64,000 nucleotides of DNA from Whitmania pigra. Lineage: Eukaryota; Annelida; Clitellata; Hirudinida; Haemopidae. Under the pieces are notes generated by a model. That model was not told where the DNA came from, did not search any database, and saw nothing but the letters and a program-made list of their open reading frames with translations. The position numbers and the translations under genes are program-made. This document shows positions 54,619 to 64,000 of this stretch, piece by piece. Every line of letters begins with the position of its first letter. Within the stretch, counting starts at the first letter, position 1. The stretch lies in NCBI GenBank assembly GCA_021613335.1, contig JAJTWR010000275.1:671001-735000 (forward strand), in the 5' to 3' direction.

Positions 54619-57600
54619 TCAAGTAAGGACAGCCGGCTTGCTTGAAAATGGATTGCTCAGAAGGACTTCGAAAGAGTCCACCAATTCTTTTATGGACCTC
54701 TTCTCTCCTTGAACACTTTCAGGAACATATTCGGTAAGAGTATTTCTCGGACAAATATTTGCAGGCTCTTTAGGAGAAACTTTGGCACCAGTGGATTCAC
54801 CTCTGACCACGGGAATTTTTATTCCCCTTTTGGGGCTGCCCCGTATTGGAGGAAGAGAAGAAGCGGTTGTGTAGAATTGATAAAATTCAAAATCTGAACA
54901 GTCAAGTGTCGATGTAGGCGAAAGAGTGCAGAGCTGGTTGTGAGCCAAAATGGCATCCATAGTTCCATCCGTACAATCCGTCAAGTTTCCGTCATCGCTG
55001 AGTTCGAATCTTTCGGGGCAAAACTTGGAAAAGTTCGATCTTGAAACGTCACGTAGATCTCTAGAGTTTTGGATTGCCTGTCTCGTTGGAAGTGGAACGG
55101 ATCCCGAAGGAAACTTGCTTGCCAAAATGGGTTCAGATTTGCTAATCACTGGAATAGGTACTACCTTTTCAGTCAATACCGCCATACCTTTGGCATGTTT
55201 ACTTTTAGAAATGTCGCTGTCATTGTTTTCATTAGCATCGTGTTTTGATTTCTTTTGTATCGGTTGGGGTGGCTTCGTAACTCTGGCAAATGCCGAATAG
55301 TTTGACTGCCCCAACGACGTCACTTTACAATTCCTCTCGTAATAAGGCACGTTGGTAATCTTTTGAAAAGATTCTTGGTTTTTGGTAAAAGTTTCTGCTT
55401 TCGTTGTCAATGGCAAGACCTTCTTGGAGACAAAACTATTCAGAGAAGTTGGACTCTGACTAGGAGATGCATTAAGCCAATCTTCTCGTATTTGTTTCAG
55501 TTCTTTCCATCTCTTTTCCCTGTCGTATCTCTCCCCGTGTTCCCTTGCTCCATCATTTCCTTCTGCTTGGCTTTCTAGACCGCTATGTCGTTTTTCTTTA
55601 ATATCTTTTCCCGAACTGGTGATACTGTCAGTTTCGCTTTCGATGTAGCCTGAATCAGAGCTCTTTAGAAGACGAATTTTTGCTTTTTTGCTTTTCTTGT
55701 TCTTATTACCCGGCTGCTTGAGAATTGGCTTTGATGGCTTAGCAGAGAGGCACATTTCATCCATGTCTACTTCATCTCTGGGGTCTATAAGGTCACCAGT
55801 TTCAGAGTATGAATTAACAAATAAATTCTCTTCCACTAAGTTCGGCATACTTCTCGATTTCTCGAATAGACCCACTAGTTTTGCTACCCCTGTGCACAAA
55901 CTTTGGCGTCTGGCTAAATAACTCTTTGGCTTAGAGTGGCTAATGGCGCTAAAGCTAACAGATCTGTAGTTATCATCGATATCAGTACGACATTCCTTTG
56001 ATGTGAAGGTATTCTTAATGTCGTGTTCTTTACTGATCTGCGTTGCCTTTGACAATTTCTCTTTCGAGGTCGTTCTTGAATTCTTACGAGGATAACTAGT
56101 TTGAACTTTTGAAGCATTTCTCGAATCTTTTTGGGATAAGTCAGGATTTGATCTGGCGCTCCACTTGTTGGAAATCTTATATTTCCTACTCGCCATGTCG
56201 TCCAAGTCCTTTCTGGCAAGACTTCCTAGACTTTCGCTGGCCACCTCTTGAAGTTTTAGCTTCTGACCAAAACTATTCAACTCATAATTTTGGTTCTTGT
56301 CATCATCGACCTCAGTATCAGAGCTGGATGAGCTGTAATGGATCTTGGAATAGTCCAGGTTTGTAACGCCACCGCTCAGATATTGCGATCCTTTAGGAAT
56401 AAACGTTTTTCTTTGTGTATCTTTATACACGTAAGAAGGCTTAGCCTCGATAGATCGACTGTAAATGTTCGAGTTTGTTTTATTCTTAGAATGGAGCTTA
56501 TCTCTCTCTTGTCGGTAATTTGTTAACAAGGTTGATGCTCTTTCCTCGTTGGGGCCAAAGAGCTTAGCTTTTATCTCGGCTACGCTAAATTGACCGTAGT
56601 CTTTTTCAGTGCTTTCACTGCTGCTTGAATCGCGTCTAAGATTCTCTCTTGAACCAGGAAGACTGCAGGAAAATTTAGAAGCGGAACTTTGAATCTCGCC
56701 ATGACGACTTCCATGATATTGATTTGTCATCGAAGTGTTTTTTAAAGGCTGGGCAAAACTAGAAGGTCGCGTTGCTTTTTTGGCTAACTTTAGATGATCT
56801 TGACCTTTGTAGGGAACGTCCAGTCGAGGGTTTGCATGAAGGTCGAGAAACAGCAGGCTGTCAAATCTGTCCTGAGTCTTGTGACGTTTATGGTGCTTGA
56901 TCGGCTTCGAGTAGATAGCCTCACTTACAGAGGAACGACGGAGCGAGTCTGACTGGGAGACGTAGTTGTTTTGCTGGTCGATTGCTTCGAAAATAAGACT
57001 AACTGCGTCGCTGTCTTCTTGACGTTGCATCGGCTGTTCCACGTGATATTCGTTCCACTGTTTCATCTCGCCTATTCCACCGTACAATGCCTGCCTCCCT
57101 GTTGGATAAGCGAGGTTTGCAGCGTCGACATCGTCGCAATACGATGGAATAGAGGCGTCGATACTGCTGACGTTTTGGGTATCGCTGGAGTCACTGAAGC
57201 AACCGTACATCAAGGCTTGTTCGAAATCGTTGCCCAATTTTATCCAATCGGCAATAGGGCGTCTTCTCATGTCTGAATGCCTGTTGACATTGCCGGAGGT
57301 CTGGTTATTCAGATGGCTGTCGTTAAAGCGATAGGAATTCTGTGCTGGATCCGCATTATTCCAGTTATGGTAAGTAGGATGGTTTGGGTTAGTAGGGGGT
57401 TTGGTTAAGTAGCCTGTCAGTCCAAATGTTGTGGTAGGATTTTCATTATCGTATACTACTCCAGGATGTTGCCTCTTCTCCATAGAGGTATGGGGCATCC
57501 TTTGCCAGGGATTGAACTCACTCTGCCCTGGATCAGTAAGGTTTGTGTGGTGTACAGAGTCTCTCGGGGCTTTTGGGGGTTTGTACTCACACCTCATGTG

Positions 57601-59096
57601 GGAAGGCTCGAATTTGTTCGAACCAGCAGGCTCTATTATTCTATTATTTATGAACATATCTTTCTCTGGCGATATGTTCTGACCAGAAAATACACTTTTC
57701 AACTCCTTCGACTGACCTGTTTTGGGTAAAATTTGATAATTCTGAAACAGGTGCCTATCCCGATGTCCCTCACTGTTATTGATACGCGGTGCACCGGACT
57801 CTGGTATTGGAATGACGTACCTCTGTTCAGGTATAAGGTCCATTCTGCTCTTGATTTTGATCTCCTTTTCGTGATTGAAGACTTCTTTAGCGCGGCTAGC
57901 ACGATCAACTTGATCCAAGGCACTTTTCGGCCTTCTATGAACCTTTTTCAACACGTAGACGTAATCATCGGGTGGAACCGAGTTGCGCTCGCTACTCATG
58001 CTTCCGATGCTAGCCAGGCCGTCTAGGTCAATTTCGTAACCCTGCCACCTGAGTTTGTCTTCCTCAGCGCAGACTTTGTAATCGGAATCGTCGCTTCCTA
58101 TCGAATCGAATTTATTGGATCCGTTTGGATTTGTACCGGATCTTTTCCAGCTGCCGTCAAGGTACGAGAATGCTTGTCGATGAGGCGACGTCATACGAGA
58201 AACATCGGTCATTTTTTGAATGACTTCGCAGTGGGGTTTGTTGTTTCTGTAGATGTTGTTGTCCACAGTGCCAAGATTTTCAAGAGACAAGGTTTTTGGT
58301 TTATTGAATTTTATCTCCGAGTAATTCATTCCGTCGTTCAACTTGTATTCATAACGGTTTCCTTGCTTTGACAGAAACTCGGCTTGATCCTGTAGAGATT
58401 ATAATTTTGTAAGTAATTATCTGTTAACAACAACAACAAGAATGACGTTTGCGTTAATATTTAGTCACCGTTATCATCGGCATCACCTTATGCTTCAACC
58501 TCGGGCTTCCTGCCTGTGTTGCAGCTGACCTCGATCCCATGACATTTGAACTTCCCGGAATAGATTGAACATTGGCGACTGCGCTTTTCTTCTGGTTATG
58601 AGGACTGCCCTTGGGTGGAAGTGCGTCGGTTCGAATCTCAGTCGAGCACGGTCGTCCATCTTTTTTCTTCCTTCTGACGGGACTTCTCTGCCATACCTTC
58701 GTGAAATCTTCCTCGTCTGATTCTAACTCTGGCATTGTCGGAGCGGCCTGGTCTAGTCCTGAAAAGTCAAAGTTTGCAGCCGGCGATCTGCCGACGTTGG
58801 CTGTGGAATTCGATTGGGAAACCTTGGCCACTGAGCCTTCCCTCGAAACCGAAATGTAAGTCGGTGTGGAATTCAAGCACTCGTCCCTGAAGTATTTCTC
58901 CCCGTCGACTGACTTCCTCCACGGCACTTCGAAAGTCAGGCCGACGTCGACAGCTGCGTGTTGATCCGGGAAGAAGTGAGTCGTGTTCCAGTCGTACAGC
59001 CGGCCGCCTGGAAGAGATTTCAAGCGACGTCTGCGGGAGTTGTTTGGCGCGAAGAACTCTTGGTTGATTTCTTTAGAATTTCCCTGGGTTGAAAAT
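54619..59096 (-). CDS. C-terminal part of a large unrecognised, probably disordered protein
   Basis: Two exons are supported: 58482-59096, open from its AG acceptor, and a giant terminal exon 54619-58389 of 1,257 codons including the stop. They join in phase 0 with the donor after LKHK (GTGATG); a second possible donor 15 bp downstream would add MPMIT-like residues. Together they give about 1,460 residues, and the 5' end lies further right and was not found. The first exon has RRRRLKSLPGGRLYDWNTTH, then FEVPWRKS and KYFRDECLN, which look like a conserved block, and a basic VRRKKKDGRP. The giant exon is hydrophilic and Ser/Asn/Lys-rich with many SSSSDTE-like acidic-Ser clusters, DSGYIESETDSITSSG and a more conserved C-terminus (RSIKELVDSFEVLLSNPF). 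No folded domain is apparent. The composition suggests a phosphorylated scaffold. I do not recognise the family. Confidence 0.75.
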
Positions 59097-59157
59097 AAGA
59101 CATTGTTTTTTTATATTTTTATGATATCATACCATATATCATATATATATTATATTT

Positions 59158-59188
<31 letters not shown>

Positions 59189-60019
59189 ATTTGAGGACAT
59201 GTCAAAGAAAATAGAACGGATAAATATGCGCCTGCAATTTCAACTTGCTAGGAATGACAGGTAGACAATGGCCAAACTGCATAGAAGGTACTGCATGACT
59301 TTATAAGCACAACCTTACAACATCGCAATCTCAATTTACGACAATAAAGCGCTACATAATGCCTCGGCGTTCTTTACAGTTGTACTCGATCGTGCCATAA
59401 CTCCGATGTAATCAACCACAGAGTGAAAACCCACACACTCTCCTTCATCCAGATAAAGGACGATAATGGCCTCATAAAGAAGTTGAATTCAAGAATTTAT
59501 CTTCTTTTACTTTCCAATCATCGCTAATTTTCTGGATCATTGAAATCGATTTTCAGGTACAGGACTACTACTGTTGTGATGTAATTGAACAATTTAACAA
59601 ACATCTGACCAGACATCGCAAGAAAACATCTTTATGAACTTAATTGTGCATTTAAATAACATTATTGTGCATTTCATAAGCATCAATTGTGAATTTAATA
59701 ATCATCTTTGTGCATTTAAAAAACATTATTGTGCATTTCATGAGCATTATTTTCTCATTAAGGCTTTCTTTTTTGAGAAAAATAACAATAAAATAGCAAA
59801 ATGCAAGTCGAATAAATACTATTCGAGAGCTCAAAAAACCCTGCAAAAAAAGTCTAGCATTGATGGAAAACATTGCTGAGTCAGCAACTTGTAAGGTAGA
59901 AACAAACAGCTGACTGGAAACAATACTTTTGATGCCGGTGATGATGATGATCATCACGGGGTCAACGAGGGTAAATACGGGAGTTCAACCGTGACGAATC
60001 GTTATCATTATTAAATTTG

Positions 60020-60127
60020 TCATCATCATCATCGTCATCATCATCATCGTCATCATCATCGTCATCGTCGTCATCGTCGTCATCATCATCATCATCATCA
60101 TCGTCATCGTCGTCATCGTCGTCATCG

Positions 60128-60158
<31 letters not shown>

Positions 60159-60175
60159 CGTCGTCGTCGTCATCT
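60020..60175. repeat. CAT/CGT trinucleotide array
   Basis: About 50 triplets of CAT interspersed with CGT in short irregular blocks. It yields poly-Ser or poly-Asp open frames that are not genes. Smaller relatives lie at 60530-60585 and 60690-60770. Confidence 0.95.
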
Positions 60176-60327
60176 TCCTCACCACAAGCACTTAGTATTC
60201 CACAAGTGAAAAACACCCCGTCGCAGATAGATAAAGGAATCTACCGATATAAAAGAAAACTCAATCTATTTCCAAGTAACTAAAGTAACTAAAGTAACGC
60301 CGTAAAAAGTAACACACAATGACTGGT

Positions 60328-60395
60328 CGCAATCTTATAATATACGATGTCACGCTTAAGGTCTGAAAGGCGGGAGTTCGAATCCCAAGATTGCG
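60328..60395 (+). other. tRNA-like remnant: B-box with acceptor-stem-like inverted repeat
   Basis: CGCAATCTT at 60328-60336 and its perfect complement AAGATTGCG at 60387-60395 enclose a 68-nt segment. The segment contains GAGTTCGAATCCC, which fits the Pol III B box (GTTCGAATC). The T-arm pairing is imperfect and no convincing D arm or anticodon arm is visible, so this is at best a degenerate tRNA or the head of a tRNA-derived SINE. Confidence 0.25.
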
Positions 60396-60895
60396 CGGTG
60401 TTAATGCTGATGATCGTGATGGTTTTATTATTATTTAATAATAATGATTATTAATCTTTTATTTATTATTGTTGTTGGACGATAAAAAGTGCACCTGAGT
60501 ATACTTAGAAATATGAAATCTCTTTCATGCTGTTGATGATGATGCTGATGATGATGATGATGATGATGATGATGACGATGAAGTCTGCAATGATAACGAT
60601 TACATCACCTGAGGCACTATCTCAAAGTTGCTCGTAAACGCCTCCAATGAAAACACACAATGCCAATCCAACACAGACACTGAAGTAATCATCGTCATCG
60701 TCATCGTCATCGTCGTCATCATCGTCATCGTCATCGTCGTCGTCATCATCATCGTCATCATCATCATTACAGACCATCTTAGTTATCATTTAATGAGCCT
60801 AATGACAGACACAACCGATATAATTTGAACGATCACTTTTGCCTTTCCCATCTTCGAAGAAGCATCTGCAGATATTTATGACCTCCTTTAATCCA

Positions 60896-61031
60896 TTCTT
60901 CCATCCATCTATCCATCCGTCCGTCTATCCATCCATCCATCCATCCATCCATCCATCCATCCATCCATCCATCCATCCATCCATCCATCCATCCATCCAT
61001 CCATCCATCCATCCATCCATCCATCCATCCA
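60896..61031. repeat. CCAT tetranucleotide array
   Basis: About 33 CATC/CCAT units, nearly perfect, with a few CCGT variants at the left end. Confidence 0.97.
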
Positions 61032-61564
61032 TTTTATTAATTCATCCATCCATCAGACCATCGATCTCTCATGCATTTATCTATATTTTTCTGTCAATCT
61101 GTTCTTATCAGGTAGAAACAGTTCGTTATTGAGAACGAAGATAAAGATGACGATGTTGAAGACGATGACTGCCATTTTTTATGCTTGGCTTTGCAGTTCC
61201 AAATGGTCGGAATTCGAGAAAAAAATATTTATTTAAAAAGTTTATTTCGCCTCCAGAGAAACTTGATTCTTAATCAACACAGCAACTGGAATTAGTGTTA
61301 AGTCGTCATCATCACATCACCATCACCATCGTCATCATAATCATAATCATCATCGTCCTCCTCGTCATCATCATCATCATCGCCATCGTCCGCATCATCA
61401 CCAATATCATCTGAATTAAAAGTTAATCATACAGAATAAGGAAAGCGTCATAAAATAAAATCTACCTGTTCAACATGAACTCCAAAGCAAGGACAATCGG
61501 GATCGCAATCAGGATGCTTAACGTTGTTAGCGTTGAAATAACTATGGCCATTTATTATGTTATG

Positions 61565-61808
61565 GTAGTTATGATTATGATTATAATTATTATTAGTGTT
61601 ATTATTAATACCGTTATTATATTTATTATTATAATGATCCAGGTAAGTGGAGTTTCGGTAAATGTCCATATTACCTGTACAGTCGACGGAAGGTACAACG
61701 ATAAAAACGACGTTATTGTTATCCCGTTGTAATTGACTACAGCTATAATTATTTAAATTATTATTAGTATTATTATAATTATTATTATTATAGCTATCGT
61801 AATTATTA

Positions 61809-61852
<44 letters not shown>

Positions 61853-61855
61853 GTT
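61565..61855. repeat. Interrupted ATT trinucleotide tracts
   Basis: Several ATT/TTA blocks, including about 15 perfect units at 61809-61852, separated by short unique sequence. It gives an Asn-rich open frame on the minus strand that is not supported as a gene. Confidence 0.85.
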
Positions 61856-61918
61856 TCTAATGTCGAATCTATCGAAGGAAATGACGAATGTACTCCTGTA
61901 CATGTTATTTTATAGCAG

Positions 61919-62463
61919 CTCCGTCAAAGCTACGGCTAGAAAGTTACCAAGGTTCAGTATCCATCCCAGCCTAGTCGAGGCAATAGTGAAAGATCATCAC
62001 TGGAAAAACCCGACCTCTGAACTTCAGATGGAGATACAAGTCTATTGTTGTTGTTGTTGTTGTTTTCCAGAGTGAAAGCAAATCTTCATCGGAATCAAGC
62101 AAAACGCATTTTAATCAGAAACTTTCTACAACTTTGGGACGAAAAATTTCATTTAAACAAATTTTATTTCTCACTACCCTATCCACCCGTAGACCTCCTG
62201 CTAGTGGCCGCACCTGTAGTCCCTACGGCCCTATTTCCAGACCCTCGTAACGGAATCCTAACTTTTTTTTCCAGATGGCATCAAGTCTTGCTATGGAGTT
62301 TTATAAGAAGTTTTTGAAGCGTAGGCTGCATGAACGTTGGAAAGAGATGGATGGAAGAGTGGATGAATGCACGTTCACGCACATGGAGTACTTGGAGTTG
62401 ATCCAGTTGCTAAATATAGCTTTTCCACTAGCGGTTGGTTTTCCCCCTCGCACGTATGTTTAA
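61919..62463 (+). CDS. Weak candidate exons of an unknown gene
   Basis: Three open segments have splice-like borders. The first, 61919-62037, encodes KATARKLPRFSIHPSLVEAI and continues to ELQMEIQ. The second begins after TTTTCCAG at 62070. The third, 62275-62463, follows TTTTTTTTCCAG and encodes MASSLAMEFYKKFLKRRLHE to a stop. The composition is protein-like, but the joins do not give one convincing phase-consistent model, and no family is recognised. They may be real exons of a gene whose other parts are elsewhere, or chance. Confidence 0.22.
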
Positions 62464-63124
62464 CAAGTGCGACACTTTAAAAGTTTAAATTTTTATGAAT
62501 TGCATAATTTTCCTGCTCTGTTACAACTAATATACTCGGATGAATTCAACTTAAATAAGATAATAATTTGAAAAATTAAAATAATTAATTAATAATCAAT
62601 TATTCGACAGGAGTAACTAATTATTGATTAATTAATAAAATAAACATTTCTAATTAGAATTTAATTAACTAACTGTGTGATCGATTCACGCTTAGTTTAT
62701 TAAATGTTAGCTTATTGTTTAATTAAATAGTATTCATTGGTTGAATAAATATTAATTACTAAAAAATAAATATCAATCATTAATTAAATAAAATTATCAT
62801 AACACCTTATTAAGAAGACCTTGGCAAATAAATAGTTCATAACTAACCCTTGTGCAAGATCTTCCATAGACAGTTTTTTAGAGTATAACATAGAGTTATT
62901 ATCTCAAACAATAAAAATAATAATAATATATAATTATTATTAAATTAATATAAATAAATAATTAATAAATAATAAATTAGTTAACATACAATTATACTTT
63001 GGGCTTTCACTATTCCTAAACAAGCAATTAGCAATACCACTCATCTTTCCATACACAGACGATGTCAACCAACATTCTTAAGTTAGGCTGATGCAGCTGT
63101 GAGAGCAGACAGAAGTATTTGTAT

Positions 63125-63480
63125 GGGAGAGGACCTGATGGATGAATGGGTGGATGGATGATTGGATGGACGGATGGGTAGGTGGATGGATGGGGTGATA
63201 GATGGATGGTTGGATGGATGGATGGGGTGGTGGATGGATGAAAAGAAAGATGGATGGCTGAATGAATGAATGAATAAGTGCATGGATGGAAGGGACGATA
63301 AAAAAGCACCCGAGGGGAGAAAACAAACAGCAGAATGACATAAGAGTACAAAAATATGAAGAAATAAGAACTTACTCATTCACTTATCCACCCACTCATT
63401 CACCCATTCACCCATCCACTCACTCACCCACTCACCCACCCATCCATCCATCCACCCATCCATCATTGATCCATTCAGCT
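63125..63480. repeat. GGAT and CCAT/CATT tetranucleotide arrays in opposite orientation
   Basis: A GGAT/GATG array at 63125-63290 is followed by about 75 bp of unique sequence and then a CATT/CCAC/CCAT array at 63375-63475. The two arrays are near complements and could form an inverted repeat. Confidence 0.9.
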
Positions 63481-63619
63481 ATCTCATAACTCATCAGTAT
63501 AAATTAGCGCAAGAATTTTTTAACTAATTATTATTTAGCACAAATATCATCGGGTTCAATCGGCTTCAAAACGTCTGCGTCCACTAAGTGCTCGACGCTA
63601 ATTAGATCCTCCATTATCG

Positions 63620-63661
63620 ATTACGATGACGATGATGATGACGATGACGATGGACGATGAC

Positions 63662-63734
<73 letters not shown>

Positions 63735-63749
63735 TGATGATGATGATGA

Positions 63750-63796
<47 letters not shown>

Positions 63797-63807
63797 TGAT
63801 GATGATG

Positions 63808-63870
<63 letters not shown>

Positions 63871-64000
63871 GATGATGATGATGATGATGACGATAACGAT
63901 GATGACGACGATGATGATGACGATGACGATGATGACGATAACGATGATGATGACGATGACGATGATGACGATGACGATGATGACGATGATGATGATGACG
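63620..64000. repeat. GAT trinucleotide array running off the right edge
   Basis: More than 110 GAT triplets with occasional GAC, AAC and single-base slips (GGATGAT, GAATGAT). It continues to the end of the window, so the full length is unknown. Confidence 0.98.

Larger units (their letters stand above)
59097..64000. other. Repeat-dominated right flank with few candidate exons
   Basis: Mostly AT-rich DNA and tri- or tetranucleotide repeats listed separately. The missing 5' exons of the large minus-strand gene may lie here or beyond the edge, but none can be supported. Weak plus-strand candidate exons are at 61919-62463. Confidence 0.6.

Noticed and set aside
57431..58026. Plus-strand frames opposite the giant exon
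   Set aside because: Shadows of the 3.8 kb minus-strand coding exon, with no start context or motif.
59962..60283. Poly-Asp, poly-Ser and poly-Met frames
   Set aside because: Translation of the CAT/CGT trinucleotide array.
61448..61903. Asn-rich 151-residue frame on the minus strand
   Set aside because: Driven by ATT/AAT repeats, with no splice sites or conserved segment.

Overview
This window is nuclear DNA of an animal, most likely an intron-rich bilaterian invertebrate. The evidence is multi-exon genes with GT-AG introns, orthologues of typical animal genes (CNNM, ZSWIM2, DNAJC7, MMADHC, RBM42, a DHHC palmitoyltransferase, UAP1, QARS1), AT-rich non-coding DNA and very abundant simple repeats. 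A spiralian or another slowly evolving, intron-retaining lineage fits; the exact phylum cannot be read from the sequence. Exon models were built by hand from reading frame, GT/AG sites, phase matching and remembered family sequence. Joins labelled uncertain could shift by a few bases.

Layout, left to right: the 3' exons of an unidentified Gln-rich protein (+, 1080-2356); ZSWIM2 (-, 2736-5695), which shares a 0.6 kb divergent promoter interval with a CNNM magnesium transporter (+, 6311-11755); a 3 kb repeat-rich gap; a two-exon unrecognised protein with a nuclear-localisation-like motif (+, 14921-16253); intronless RBM42 (+, 16905-17789), convergent with MMADHC (-, 18350-21020); DNAJC7 (-, 22414-27595); ZDHHC2/15/20-type palmitoyltransferase (-, 29163-32787); an unrecognised 184-aa protein (+, 34792-38439) with a very long ATT/GTT microsatellite in its second intron; two intact tandem UAP1 copies (+, 39986-42186 and 43896-46324); QARS1 (-, 46707-53570); and a very large, probably disordered protein whose 5' end lies outside the model (-, 54619-59096). 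From 59.1 kb to the right edge the sequence is mostly microsatellite and minisatellite DNA, with a few weak candidate exons.

The most striking feature is not protein coding. Introns 10 and 11 of QARS1, which flank one 288-bp exon, hold ten copies of a roughly 130-155 nt element, all in the sense of the QARS1 transcript. Each can be folded into hairpin - H box - hairpin - ACA, the architecture of H/ACA box snoRNAs. Stem positions change in a compensatory way between copies, while the loops expected to guide pseudouridylation stay nearly constant and sit 14-16 nt from the boxes. I interpret this as an amplified family of intron-encoded H/ACA snoRNAs hosted by a translation gene. Most other genes are housekeeping functions: amino-sugar nucleotide synthesis (UAP1), tRNA charging (QARS1), chaperoning (DNAJC7), cobalamin handling (MMADHC), Mg transport (CNNM), protein palmitoylation (ZDHHC) and ubiquitin ligation (ZSWIM2).
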